Below are positions 10,782-22,075 of a stretch of DNA of 64,000 nucleotides, piece by piece. Position numbers and translations under genes: made by a program. Under the pieces are notes generated by a model. The model was not told the DNA's origin. It saw only the letters and a list, made by a program, of their open reading frames with translations, and did not search any database. Each line of letters starts with the position of its first letter. Position 1 is the stretch's first letter. This DNA comes from Diabrotica undecimpunctata. Lineage: Eukaryota > Arthropoda > Insecta > Coleoptera > Chrysomelidae. Where the stretch lies: the NCBI RefSeq assembly GCF_040954645.1, contig NC_092807.1:5167187-5231186 (forward strand), read 5' to 3'.

Positions 10782-11755
10782 CCCTGTATCAAAACAAAAA
10801 TCTAATACCGTCATTATGTTTTATTACTTACTTCGTTTGGAGTACCAGAAACTGAATTCACTACGAATTTTGACCAGGATGAACGGCATGTGGAATGCAA
10901 TTTTAGATTCCCTTGCCGAGTAATTTATCCAGCTGTTTGTTTCGCAAATTTTAGGAAACACAATGGTAAAAATTTGAATTCGGTTTCGCTAGGCAGAAAT
11001 CGTTTGATTTCTCTTTTTGTTTTAAAATTTTACATTTATCATTATATACTTCCTGGAGATTTCGGCAGATCTGCATTTTATTCCAACGAGTTGTGTTTAA
11101 ATGCCGTCAGGTACATCAGTGTCACTCCAGTACCAGCTCTCTAGAGCATCGTTTAAATAAATATTTTCACATTGTAGCAAGCAGTGCTGGGCACGATAGT
11201 GTTACAACTTAATCAAAGAAAATCTCACCATATTATAAACCAGTTGGGGTGCAGCTTTCCCAGTTATCTTTCATACAGTATCTTAAGTTCGTCGGAGAAT
11301 TTTCTTCTCCCAGCACTTTAACGTTGCTTTATAAACGTTGCTAGATGGACTAAGCATATAATAAAATATTGTCCTATACTTCAAGCATATTGAAGTCGTG
11401 TAAATGAATGATATAAATAGCGTTACAATAAACTGAATATACGCGGCACAACATCGGGAGCATTGGATACAACTGAAAGGGGTATAATAATATGTTCAAC
11501 AATAGGCGCTACGATGATGAACAAAGCTTTAAATTGAGTTAGTTACTCTTAAACGGCAATAAAAACGACAAACTGATAAAAGCTCTATAACTAATGGTAC
11601 GTGTCGTTATGGTAAAACCATAAAAAAACTGAACAAGAGTACTTTTCATCCAATTGGTGCCAATTTCATTTCCTCGACAAACATTTTCCATCTAGTAAAA
11701 TTAACTTTGTGTCTTAAAAAACAGTTTTGATTTTATAATTAAAATTACCTTCTAA
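10782..11755. other. Unassigned intergenic
   Basis: Mixed sequence with no recognised domain; the open frames are short and lack family signatures. Confidence 0.5.
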
Positions 11756-11759
11756 ACGC

Positions 11760-11990
11760 CCGTGAGCGCCGGCCGCTATCGATACCCTCCTCGACTACCG
11801 TCACCATAGACTCCGCTGTCCACGTTGCCGGCTCCAGGGAGCGACTTCCAAGTAACTGCTGTCCGCTGACGATGACGGTGACGGCCAAGAGGAGGTCGTG
11901 ACCGACGTGGACCGTGCAATTGATGGATCTCTAGACCAACGGCGAAATACACCAGATGTTAGTATTAAGTATATCGAACGCATTCCATTC
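11760..11990 (+). other. GC-rich coding-like island
   Basis: About 230 bp, much richer in GC than its flanks. One plus-strand frame reads ADDDGDGQEEVVTDVDRAI and continues DGSLDQRRNTPDVSIKYIER without stops to about 11990; further upstream it is interrupted. Composition suggests coding origin (element ORF or host exon), but I recognise no domain. Confidence 0.35.
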
Positions 11991-12237
11991 GATTCTTACA
12001 GAAAATCAAAAGAATACGAATAAAGATGTATAATGAATAATGAATTGTAATTGTATATTTCTTCTGTATAATTTTTACCTCAATAGACAACTAAAGAATT
12101 AACAAAAGCGGCCAGTTAACATACTAATTATTTTAATTTATAAAAAGGGATGTAATACAAACTAAAAACTGATGAGATTTTACTGTAGAACGAGTAAATA
12201 ATTATAATTACCTAGAAATAACCCTAGAGTCTATAAA

Positions 12238-12350
12238 TATATTGGCACTTTGAGCCAAACAGGCTCATGGCTTGGTTAACAATCATCCTCCATTTCTGTT
12301 TGTTCTTCGCTTTTTCTTTCCAGTTGCTTGCATTAAGATAACTCATTTGT
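12238..12350 (-). mobile_element. Short LINE 3' tail
   Basis: Minus-strand translation gives SNWKEKAKNKQKWRMIV followed by NQAMSLFG, matching the '..W...A.DR..WR.....A....GL' ending of RTE-like LINEs. It is short, with no identified duplication, and sits directly upstream of the Tc1 remnant. Confidence 0.5.
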
Positions 12351-12359
12351 TCGTCGTCC

Positions 12360-12850
12360 ACACACCGCGTCAAGGTACGATCCAAAGATCACAGTTAAAA
12401 CCGTCAAACATCCTGAAAGTGTAATGGTATGGGGTGTGTTTAGTGGAAATAAAGGAATGACAGGGTTGTATGTCTTATCAAAGAATGTTAAAATGAGGAC
12501 AAGAAACTATGTGACTGTTCTAGAACAACATTTATTGAACTTGTGGTAAATTCACGGGTGAAGGTGACTTTTTTTATGTACGATAGTGCCCTTGCTCACA
12601 AGGCCAAGACAGTGTCAAAGTTCTTGAATGGTCACAGTATCAACGTACTGGAATGGCCAGGTAACTCGCCCGACCTTAATCCCATCGAGAATGCCTGGAA
12701 TGTGATGAAAAATAAGGTTCAAGTGTGTCGATCGAGCAACATAAATCAGCTGAAAGAGCAGTTGAAGAGGATTTGGGTGACCATAGAAGAAGAATATTTC
12801 TTGAATCTTACTTAATCCATGCCCAATAGAATCCACTTTGTCAGCGACTA
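12360..12850 (+). pseudogene. Tc1-like transposase, C-terminal half
   Basis: Plus-strand Tc1 family transposase remnant. First part, 12367-12545: KHPESVMVWGVFSGNKGMTG. After a frameshift near 12545 come MYDSALAHKAKTVSKFL and WPGNSPDLNPIENAWNVMK. Exactly 34 residues lie between the Asp of MYDSALAH and the Glu of NPIENAW, the DD34E spacing. The N-terminal DNA-binding half and the first Asp are absent, so the copy is dead. Confidence 0.88.
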
Positions 12851-12981
12851 AAAGGGTGATATTACAGTATTAATTTGTAATTTTTTTATTTAATTTAAAG
12901 TACTTGTGACAGCTTCGGCCATTAGCACGAGGTATCGTGGATATAATTATATATAAGATACAATTACATATTATATAATAT

Positions 12982-13557
12982 CTTCTTCTTCTTTTAGTGC
13001 CGTCTCCACTAATGAAGGTTGGCTATAACCATTGCAAATTCGTCTCTATCTTCTGCTTTTCTTACGAGCATCTGTGCGTTTAACCCGGTCCAGTCGCGAA
13101 TGTCTTTCAGCCAGGATATTTATCGTCTACCAGAACCCCTTTTTTTTCGATTTTACCGTTCATAATCAACTGCAAAAACCCGTACTTATGGTGGTCAAAA
13201 GTTCTCTGTCTCTTCCCATTCTTTGCAACACCATTTCGTTTGTAATATGATCGGCCCATGGTATCTTAAAAATTCTCCTAAAAAGCCACATCTCAAAAGC
13301 TTCCAGTTTCCTCATTAAGTCAAAATTAACAGCCCAGGCTTCGACACCATAAAGAAGAATAGAGTGGATATAACATTTTACCATCCGATATCGGATTTGC
13401 AGATTGACTCTTTGGTTACTCAGAAATTTCCTCATCTTCAAAAAGGCTGCTCTTGATTGCTCTATTCTTGAGCGCATTTCTGATTTCGGATTCAGATCTT
13501 CCGTAATCCAGACTCCTAAGTATTTCATTTTGTCCACTTGCTCAATATCTTCAATTA
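12982..13557 (-). mobile_element. LINE 3' end, (GAA)n-tail family
   Basis: Minus-strand LINE C-terminus (13166-13537): KMKYLGVWITEDLNPKSEMR, LLYGVEAWAVN, FEMWLFRRIFKIPWADHITN, VLQRMGRDRELL. The tail reads CTTCTTCTTCTTTTAG on the plus strand. A 14-bp duplication with one mismatch, ATATTATATAATAT and ATATTATATACTAT, flanks it at 12968-12981 and 13558-13571. It is the same family as the 3976-4419 copy. Confidence 0.82.
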
Positions 13558-14261
13558 ATATTATATACTATAGTTATATATTATTTAGTAAGTTTTCTAG
13601 CTTTAGGAACTGGATACCTGTGATGACTTGGCTCTAGTTCGATAATATATCTGTAATGTCGCCCTTCATGCCCAGTTCTTGACGTCGTTTATTATAATGA
13701 GGGCAGCCCACAAGGATGTGTGGGTGCCCTCCTTGTGGGCACCCACACATCAATAGTGACAGATTGGCTTAGGTGAAGAATCGATTAGGTGACCATGTGT
13801 AAGTCTGGTGTGACCGATACGTAATCTTCTAGCAACAACCATCTCATTTCTAGGAATACCAGGGATAACGAACCGCTCAATCGTCTGATCTATTAGATGT
13901 AAAAGTGTAGCGGATTTTTTCCAATGATTCTGCATATTCTTCAGTAATTTCGTACGAGTTTCTTTATACTAGTTTTTAGGTCACTGGCGATTTGTATATT
14001 ACGTAATGTACAATTGGATACAGCAGCTTCTTTGGCAAAGCTATCGGCGTTGTCGTTCCCCGTAATCCCGATATAGGATGGAATCCATTTGATAGTGATA
14101 TGGATGTAGTGGATGATAAGGTTTTGGTAAGTGTCATGGATTTTTTCTACAAGAGGGTGATCAGTGATTAGATTATTGATGGACTGGATAGAGGCGAGGG
14201 AGTCTGTACACATGGCAATGTGTTGATTGGGTGCTGTGCAGAGTTTGATATATATATATAC

Positions 14262-15768
14262 AAGGATTTCCACAGTTTTCACTGTATTCCTTCACTCAAC
14301 CGTTTTCTTCAATTTTTCCTGTTTAGCCAGTCCCCTTCCTGTAGGTTTCTTCTACTCATTGCTTCGTCCACCTCATCTCTGAAAGATCTTCGGGGTCTAC
14401 CTCTCTTTCTTCTTCCTATCGGGCTCCACTCTGATATTCTATTTATCCACCGATTTTGGTCTGCTCTTCTGACATGTCCGTACCAAGTTAACCTCTTCTG
14501 TTCGATGTAGTCTATTATGTCGGAGTTTATTCCCATTCTCCTCTTAATGTTCATGTTATTTATTCTATCTCTTCTTGTTACTCTGCAGCTTCTCCTTAGG
14601 AATTCCATCTCTGTTGCTCTTATTTTGTTTTTGGTTTTCTTATTTATTGTCCAGTTTTCACACCCATATGTGAGGATACTTCTTGTCATGGTATTATATA
14701 TTTTTTTCTTTGTTTTCATGCTGATGTTCTTATCCCATAGTACCGGGTTCAATTTTCGTATGCAGTCTCTTGTTTGTCCTAGTCTATTTTTTATATCTTC
14801 CTCCGTTGTTCCTTTATTTGATATTATGAAACCTAAATACTTATACTTGTCTGTTCCTTTGATTTGTTTACCTTCGTCTATTTCCAGCTGTTTTATTTCT
14901 GTATTCTCCGTTGTTAGGTATTCAGTTTTCTTTAGGTTTATTTCCATCCCATTCTTTGTATATTCCTGCTCCAGTTTTCTCATCATAAAACTGAGGTCAT
15001 CCTCGTCTTGTGCGATCACTATTTGGTCGTCGGCAAAACTTAGCGTATATAGATATTCGTTCCTTACTGGTATACCAATTCCTTCGCACTTTCTTTTCCA
15101 TGGTTTCAGGGTTTTTTCCAGGAATATTTTGAACAGGGTGGGGGATGTGGAGCAACCCTGTAGTAGTCCCTTTGTCGTCTTAAATGGACTGCATATTCTA
15201 TTGCCCGTTTTGATAGCTACTTCGTTATTCTTGTAGAGTGCTTTTACCGCGTTTATTAATCTTCGTGGAACTTCGATGTCTTCCATTGCTTCCCATAGCT
15301 TGGTTCTAGGTATTGAGTCATATGCCTTCTTAAGATCAACAAAAGCCAGATGGACGGATCTATTTTTGGCCATTCTTTTTTCTATTAGTTGTTCGACCGT
15401 GTAAATGTGATCTAAGCATGCTTTCCCCGCTGTGAAACCTGCCTGGTCTTCTCCGATTTAATCTTGTATATATATTTCTAATTTTTCCTTTATGGTCTTT
15501 CCATATAGTCTGCCTATAGACGATATAATGCTGATTCCGCGATAGTTTTCGCAGTTTTTTCTATTTCCTTTCTTGTATATTGATGTCATATATGCTTGGG
15601 TCCATTCTGCCGGTAAGTCTTCTCCATTCAGTGCTCTCTCAAACATTTTATGTATCATACGGAATAACTTTTCCGATCCGTTTTTTATCAATTCATTTGG
15701 TATTCAGCAGGGACCTTCTGCTTTTTAGTTCTTTAGAGTTTTGATCGTTCTTTTTACCTCAGCTAGGC
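14262..15768 (-). mobile_element. LINE with long open reverse transcriptase
   Basis: 5'-truncated minus-strand LINE inserted into the RNase H LINE. It starts within RT (LAEVKRTIKTLKN near 15750) and runs to the natural stop at 14309, then a 3' UTR ending in a TA-rich tail near 14262. Its C-terminus (DEVDEAMSRRNLQEG) matches the short insert at 44931-45053 and the copy at 61.4-62.1 kb. No duplication is clear at the ends. Confidence 0.8.
14309..15373 (-). CDS. LINE reverse transcriptase, partial ORF
   Basis: 354 codons open from an ATG. RT motif A is FVDLKKAYDS, motif B LLQGCSTSPTLFKIFLE, motif C FADD (15026-15037), then KYKYLGFIISNKG and the C-terminal LTWYGHVRRADQNR and RRKRGRPRRSF. The same frame continues upstream past one in-frame TAA (15458-15460) into YRGISIISSIGRLYGK and ELIKNGSEKL, so almost the whole RT core is present with few lesions. 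All catalytic Asp residues are kept. An RTE-like or related clade is likely; I did not fix the clade. It is one of the best preserved frames in the window. Confidence 0.85.
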   Translation of the reverse strand: MAKNRSVHLAFVDLKKAYDSIPRTKLWEAMEDIEVPRRLINAVKALYKNNEVAIKTGNRICSPFKTTKGLLQGCSTSPTLFKIFLEKTLKPWKRKCEGIGIPVRNEYLYTLSFADDQIVIAQDEDDLSFMMRKLEQEYTKNGMEINLKKTEYLTTENTEIKQLEIDEGKQIKGTDKYKYLGFIISNKGTTEEDIKNRLGQTRDCIRKLNPVLWDKNISMKTKKKIYNTMTRSILTYGCENWTINKKTKNKIRATEMEFLRRSCRVTRRDRINNMNIKRRMGINSDIIDYIEQKRLTWYGHVRRADQNRWINRISEWSPIGRRKRGRPRRSFRDEVDEAMSRRNLQEGDWLNRKN

Positions 15769-16719
15769 TTGGTAAATAGCATTCAGTTCACCAGTGTGAA
15801 CGCTGCATGTGGCAGGTATTTGACATGATCTAACGACTGTTTCCGTAGTGGTAATCCGATCGAATTTTTTAAAATTAAGAATTTCTAGTAAGGATTTCCT
15901 AATCAAATCTCGGCTGGTTTTAGCCTTACTAAACTTTGTAAGTGACACATTAAATTTCGGTAAAGTTTTTGTCCAAGGAGAATTCTGCAGGTTCGGGAGA
16001 GGGTTAGTTAGGGATAATTTTATATGTTGTATTAAAGTTGGAAGTAGGATGGGGATAGTGTGTGAATTTGTAAAATTAAAATAACAATTATCCTGATTTA
16101 TGTGTTTTATTCACTGTGTAAAGATTTTTTTGCTGGCACTGTATGTATATCTTCCAATAAACGACACTTTGACACAGATTACACTTCTTACCGATAACAA
16201 GTTTTTTTCTGTGTAGCAACAAATTAATTGGATTTGTTTTCATCCCGTGGTAATGTCCGGCAGGAGACATGCAACCGTATGTTAATGTTTTATCAAACTG
16301 TGAGGATCTGAATACTCTTAGATCATTATATATGATTTAAGATGATCGTCACAATTTGGAAACCTCGAAACAATTTGTCGGTGAGATAATTGGGAAAGAG
16401 AAATATGGTCACGAATATTCGTTGCCGGTATTTCTATGGAATTTAAAATTTTTGGGAGACACCAAAAATAATGTTAAGAGAAAACCAAAATTAAAATAAA
16501 CATTATTCATTAACAATAATGCAATTCATTTAGGGTAACTTCTAGTGTATATTATTCTGACAAAATTACTGATAATAAAAATTTTATTGTCAATATGTTT
16601 GCTAAATATTTTGGAATAGTATGTGATTCAAAACTGTCACAGCTGAAGATATTTCTCCTCTCTTTTTTAATATATTTACTTTGGAAACTTATTTGTATTG
16701 TTATTTAATGTGACACTTA

Positions 16720-17268
16720 ATTCTAATGTTTCCAAATATCCACAAAAACTTACGCGACAAATTACAGTCATATAGAGTGCATAAATCTTCTCCATTTTCT
16801 TTATCAGAACTCCAATTTAGCATTTCAACTTTAAAGAATTCGGCATCAGGACCCGATTATATGATCCCCTCAATTTTCCTCAAAAATTTACACCCAAATA
16901 GACAATTCAAACTACTTGAACTATATAACATTATATGGACAAGCCAATAATTTCCTTCTCTTCGGCAACAGTCGCTTGTAATTCCAATCAAGAAATCTAA
17001 TTCATTGTATAACACAGTTAACTCTTTCAGACCAATCTCTTTGACGTACACATTGTGTAAACTCTTAGAAGAGATGCTCAATTTTCGACTTGTATGGTAT
17101 CTTGAAAAGGAATGTTTTTTTTGATAAAGCCCAATCAGGATATAGGAAAAACCGCTGTACATTAAACAACCTCATTATCTTACAATCTGAAATTGCACAT
17201 GCATCCGCTAGCAACATGGACCTTATTGCTGTATCTCTCGATATTGGGGGCGCGTTTGATAGAATATC
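16720..17268 (+). mobile_element. Jockey-type LINE RT fragment
   Basis: Plus strand. The frame at 16726-16950 gives SLSELQFSISTLKNSASGPD and IPSIFLKNL. Then, with stops and shifts, VIPIKKSNS, FRPISLTYTLCKLLEEML, QSGYRKNRCTLNNLI and VSLDIGGAFDRI (motif A, with the usual Lys before AFD replaced by Gly). It stops there, so motifs B and C are absent. Inactive fragment. Confidence 0.75.
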
Positions 17269-17369
17269 AATTTTTCTTTTTACTGTTGTCTTAGTTCTCT
17301 TCACTATGCTTTGCCTTGATATTCTTTCTGCTGTTTCCGCTTCTATTCTTTTATAAATTGGTGTATCAG

Positions 17370-18913
17370 TTAAAATTTTAGTAGTCTTCTTTTTCCTTTG
17401 TTTTTTTTTAATGGCAATAAGGTAGCTTTAGGGTATGGTTGCAGTAATACAGGGGAAATAAATCGATTTTCGGGCGTGTCCTTTGAAGTTGCCATCGCTT
17501 CATAAGAAACAGTTTTCTTTTGAGGTGTTATTTCCGATGGATGTTTCTGATTTGTTTCTGGTATTTTATCTGGATAAGTTGATGTTGAAGGAAACTGAAT
17601 GTCCATTTGTGGTATATCGCTAACATTTGAATTATTTGGTTGTTGTTCTTCTTGATGTATGTTTGGCATGTCTGTTACGGTTGAAGCCATAAAATCATCG
17701 TCATTAAAAACGTTATCATTGAATGGAAATAAACTGGTAGCTTTAAAAGCTGATACCACATTTTTGGGACAGAAAGCAAGTGGATAAGCGTCGCTCAAAA
17801 TCTCTGCTATGTCGTAAATTGTTATCCTCTTTCCAGAATTTTTCAATAACCAATTTTGACAACCATGTGAGTAATATTTCTTCAGAGGACCAAATACAGA
17901 TTTATCTAGTGGCTGAAGGCGATGACTAGTATGTGGCGGCAAAGTCAACAAGATTATATTATTTTCTTTTGTAAATTTAATAGATGCTAAAGAAACATGC
18001 CTCTCATGGCTGTCTATGACTAGTAAAATGGGAGATTTCTTTGTAGATTAGTATGTTTGACAAAATGTATCATCCACTGTTCAAATAATTCTGCTGTCAT
18101 CCATCCAGATGGTGCACCATTCCCCTGGGAGCCTGGAGGTGCGTTTTTAACCATATAATCTTTAAAATATTTCCTAGGGAACACTAGAAACGGCGGAGTC
18201 GAATTACCCATAGCGTTTATTGCATTGCACATGGTTACCAAAGTGCCTCTTTCATTTGAAACTATATGGTCTACTTGTTTCTGTCCCTTTTTGGATATTA
18301 CTTTTCCTGTATCTTGCATAGTTGTTAGTGCTGTTTCGTAAACACTGTATACCTGACTAGGTGTTAATGCATATTTTTCATAAATCTTTTTAAGATTACT
18401 AAAAAAATTTGTAACGACTGGTCGATTAAACCCGATTGCCCTACCTAGTGAAGTTGCTTCTGCTGATCGTAATGATAATTCTGAATTTCGTTTCATAAAA
18501 CTTGTAAACCAAAACTTGCCTGCCATCTTGTTTTCTTCCCATGAAGTTGGTATTTTTTTTCTGTTAGCAATTGCCAAATCATAAGCTGGTTGTCTGAGAC
18601 CATGATAAAGATTGGTCATCGTCTGTAAATAATTACATAGTTCTTTTTCCTCGGTTGACAAAACAATTTGATTGATACCATAATTTGGGGTCAATCTTGG
18701 AGCTCCCTCAAGAACATCTGAAGTCCAGTCTGTATTATTTTTATTTTCGTTGCACTTTTTAAAATATCTCCTAAACGTAGTGCGTGGAATGTCGTATTTT
18801 AAATCAGCAGCCTTTTGTGATAATCCATTTTCCCAAACATCATAAATCGCTTTTGTCATATTTTCATCTGTAGTTTTTCCAATACCGGGATTTTTTGGTA
18901 TTTTCCGTGACAT
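17370..18913 (-). pseudogene. pogo-like transposase (HTH_psq/CENPB/DDE_1)
   Basis: The start is chosen at the ATG of MSRKIPKNPGIG (18913). Order: psq-type HTH (KAIYDVWENGLSQKAADLKY, IPRTTFRRYF), CENP-B-like HTH (FWFTSFMKRNSELSLRSAEA), then DDE_1. The usual VDET of the first catalytic Asp reads VYET (Asp to Tyr). Further on are SNERGTLVTM, PPFLVFPRKYFKDYM and, after a -1 frameshift near 18030, the second Asp in LVIDSHERHVS and the third in HTSHRLQPLDKSVFGPLK. A low-complexity C-terminal tail follows. The catalytic loss plus the frameshift means no activity. Confidence 0.85.
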
Positions 18914-19395
18914 ATTACTATCTGAAACAAAATTATTTTTGATATTTTTTGCAGAAAGAACAATGACCACTGCTTTTTACAAATGTATGTAGGAACAGTG
19001 GCCACCACTTTTTTTGTCAAAAGAAGTGGCCACTGTTCCTGCATAAGTGTGTGACCACTGTACCAAAAGCTCATTGTTGAGGAGGCATAACCTAAAATCT
19101 ACTACTTTGAAGATAGATAATAATTTGCACCACCTGCAAGTTTTAAATATTATTATAGGTTGAAAAAATGTTTAAACTTACCTGCTACTTCTACACAACA
19201 CACCTCTCAACAGGTTCGTATACAAAATGGTTCTGGAAACGATGGTGCAGGGGTCAAACGTAGTAAGCGACTACTGTGACTAAAATTGTTAGCATTTGTA
19301 CTAAATGGCGCGTCTGTATCTATCAAACAATAACAAAATATTTAAAAGTGGCCACTATACCTGACTGGCCACTGTTCCCTACTGTCCCCTACCCA
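17370..19395 (-). mobile_element. pogo/Tigger-like DNA transposon remnant
   Basis: A transposase gene plus about 400 bp of upstream sequence. The upstream part holds four copies of a GTGGCCACTGTTCC-like motif (18992-19003 inverted, 19025-19039, 19347-19361, 19367-19380). Two of them form a 13-bp inverted repeat, GAACAGTGGCCAC...GTGGCCACTGTTC, suggestive of transposase-binding subterminal repeats. A hAT element lies immediately beyond 19400. I did not find the opposite terminal repeat, so the limits are approximate. Confidence 0.6.
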
Positions 19396-19641
19396 AGTTA
19401 GTAATGATTAGACTTCGGCAAATATGCAAATAAAAATGTAGAAAATATGCGCATAAATATGCACGTGTTTACCCGAAAATATGCAAATATTTTACAAAAT
19501 ATGCATACAAATAAATAAAAAAATCGTAAAATAGTAACAATTTTATTAAAAAAAAAAGTGTACATAACTAAATATTTCCTACTATTCATTAAGATTTACA
19601 TTTATTTTAAGTAACTACATCATTTTTAAGTATGAATAAAC

Positions 19642-20862
19642 TTATTTAGAATTATGGTGTTCAAAATTTTCTAACAAAAACTTGTGGCTTCTGTCTGAGT
19701 ACATATATTTATATATGGAAAAACTTCGTTCAACATCAACTGATGTAACGGGAGCATTTTTCAAACTAACCAAAACATTTGGTTCTAAATTAATTGTTTC
19801 CGAAATATATCCAGCTAGAACACTGACTACTTCAGAAAGAATATGGTAACCTTTATTTTTTTCCATAGTAGCTTCAAATTTTTTTAAAATATCTTTTCCA
19901 ATATTACCTCTAACGTTCCGACAACATGACGCAAATTCTTTTATTAATGCTGTACTTTCGAACAATGACAGTTTTGGTGATTCTAACTGAGTAATTGTTT
20001 TTTGAACAAAACTAAAATTTGATTTTATAAATGAAAGTTCTTGTTGAAGCAAGTTACTCTGAAAAGTTTGTTTAGAATCCAAAAGAGATTGGGAACTTTC
20101 ATCTGTTAACGTATCAATTATGTTCTTTATTTTAACAAAATGATCTGCATAAAAATTAGCTGCTTCTAACCATGTTCCCCATCGCGTTAAAATAGGTTGT
20201 GGTGGAAGAGGAATGTTAGGTAGCATTTCTTTATAAAGTTGAATTCTTATAGGAGATTTAAGAAATACTTTTTTGACACTGGATATCATGGTATTTACAA
20301 GAGGAAACTTTTTTCGTATTTCCTCTGCAACTCTGTTTAATCCATGCGCTACACAAGTAACATGTATTAAATCTGGGAAAAATATTTTTAAATTTTGTCC
20401 TGCTTTCACCATATAAGGAGCAGCATCCGATAAAATAAGCAGTAATTTATTAGAAGGAATAGTTGTCGGAAGAAAAAAAGTTGCTAATGTTTCTTGTATA
20501 AAACGCGAAATTGTTAAAGCATTTGTTTTCTCAAGTTGCTGGCATGAAATAAGATGAGATTTTGGTAATGTATCTTCTTTAAGAACACCAATCAATAAAT
20601 GAGCAATATACTTTCCTGACGAATCACTGGTTTATTCTACAGATATGTAAAAATAATTATCTGCAATTTCTTCCTTAATATTAATTAACACCGACGAGTA
20701 TAGCCCGTTCACATTATTTCTTCTTAGAGACCGATCACTTGGAACATTAAGTTTGCAATATTTTTTTAGAAACGAACTAAAATTTACATTCGCTAATTTT
20801 GTAAGCGGTATGTTTGCAGACACTAATGCGCTAAAATATACAAGGTGTTTTTGGTTAATCAA
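19642..20862 (-). pseudogene. hAT transposase, main exon, with in-frame stop
   Basis: Two in-line minus-strand frames separated by one stop near 20634. Visible parts: FSALVSANIPLTKLANVNF and SDRSLRRNN; then the region that normally reads 'VDETTD', here VE-stop-TSDSSG, so the first catalytic Asp position is Glu followed by the stop. Then LILSDAAPYMVKAG, HVTCVAHGLNRVAEEI (CxxH), TRWGTWLEA and the dimerisation motif APVTSVDVERSFSIYKYM near the C-terminus, ending at 19642. The gene continues upstream through an intron to the exon at 21398-21493. Confidence 0.85.
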
Positions 20863-21397
20863 ATAACTGGTTTGAAAAAAAACACTCGCTAAGTGTTTTA
20901 AATGCAGTATTAATCCACAAATTAGTTTTTGTTACTAACCATTAGTACATCATATAACTTATTTTAAAATTCAACAAAAGTTTTTTTTTTGTTAATTCAA
21001 TTACAATAAAAATAATTGTGTTTTAGAATAGCTGACTTCATAAAAAAAAGTAAAGGTGAAAAATTTTTCTAAATACACACCATTGTATTGTACCATGGAC
21101 AATTTTTTCTCACTAAAGGAAGCTATTTTTCATTTAAAAACAACCTACGAGTACTAAATTTCAAGTAAATACGTTTATTGGTTTTAAAGTTATTGTTGTT
21201 ATTAAGTAAAAGAATTTAATTGTTTTTAATTTTAACACCCTGTATCTCGAAAAGTAAATAAGTTTGACCCCTCATTAACTATATCGTTTTATTCAATTTT
21301 TCGAGAAGTATCTACAGTCAAACGTTGTAAGTGTCATTTGGAAACACCCTGTATGTATGAAATATTAGATATTTAATAGAAAATATTAGATACTTAC

Positions 21398-21493
21398 AAT
21401 TTTGCCACAGACTGAACAGTAGATTTTTCCCATATCCATAGACAGCTCTTTATAAGGTTTAATCCAAGTTGAAGCACTGGTTGTTTTAGGCAT
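21398..21493 (-). pseudogene. hAT transposase first exon (zinc-finger start)
   Basis: 32 codons from ATG (21491-21493), beginning MPKTTSASTWIKPYKELS and ending IYCSVCGKI, with a CxxC zinc-ligand pair as in BED-type fingers. The exon ends at a consensus donor, GTAAGTATC on the minus strand. A plausible acceptor, AACCAG, lies near 20870 just upstream of the main exon. The splice is inferred from sequence only. Confidence 0.6.
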
Positions 21494-22075
21494 TATAAAA
21501 TCACAATCTTCCTTTTTGTTACGCACAACGAGTGTTTACGCTTTGAATATCAAAACAAAAATGATTTACAAATCTGAGCATCAAATTAGAAATGTTTGGG
21601 TACCTAATTCAATAAACTGGGAGATTTTGGAAAATCCCTAAATTAGGAACAAAACTATTAGCCGTTTACCTGCTGTTAAGATTCAATAAATTGTAGATAG
21701 ATTTGGGGATTAGATCATAAAATGCAAATGAGCGAACCCTTAGCGATTATCCAATAACTGAATGCCTCAGTGACCGAGACTTTCTAAGAATGTTGAGGGC
21801 TACTTAAATTGATCTTCTTTGAAATTGTAAATGTTTTGTACCTGTAGAGATTACCTACTTAGATCATTTCTTGATTAAAATGACTACAAAATTTTATACA
21901 AGAATTGAAATAAATTGGTATGTTTAAAAATTTTCAAATACAGTATAAAAATCTGAACTTTTATGCACTTTATGCAAACTTTTATACAAATATGCCAAAA
22001 TATGAGATATTTGCATAAAATATGCACAATATGCAAAATATGCAATATGCATATTTGCCGAAGTCTAGTAATGAT

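Larger units (their letters stand above)
13572..16085 (-). mobile_element. I/R1-like LINE with RNase H, split by another LINE
   Basis: The minus-strand C-terminal region of a LINE with an RNase H domain is present in two pieces. The upstream piece, 15770-16085, carries VSLTKFSKAKTSRDLI and CSVHTGELNAIYQA (the RNase H 'AEl.AI' block). The downstream piece, 13572-14255, carries MCTDSLASIQSI, IKWIPSYIGITGNDNADSFA, RRLRIGHTRLTHGHLI and HILVGCPHYNKRRQEL. The element at 14262-15768 separates them, so the RNase H domain is cut in mid-fold. The first RNase H strand ('TDGS') is missing. A local fold-back duplication lies at 13716-13750. Confidence 0.78.
19409..22067 (-). mobile_element. Complete hAT transposon (2,659 bp)
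   Basis: Both ends are visible. The terminal inverted repeat begins TAGACTTCGGCAAATATGCA and is perfect for 20 bp at both ends. The 8-bp duplication GTAATGAT flanks it at 19401-19408 and 22068-22075. Many AAATATGC/GCATATTT strings crowd both subterminal regions, typical of hAT transposase binding arrays. The transposase is on the minus strand. A patch at 20995-21360 with 'acaccctgta' strings may be a secondary insertion in the intron. Confidence 0.95.

Noticed and set aside
10723..10923. Arg-rich frame
   Set aside because: Translation of the (GAA)n LINE tail.
14517..15236. 239-codon plus-strand frame
   Set aside because: It is the antisense of the minus-strand LINE reverse transcriptase; the hydrophobic look comes from the complement.
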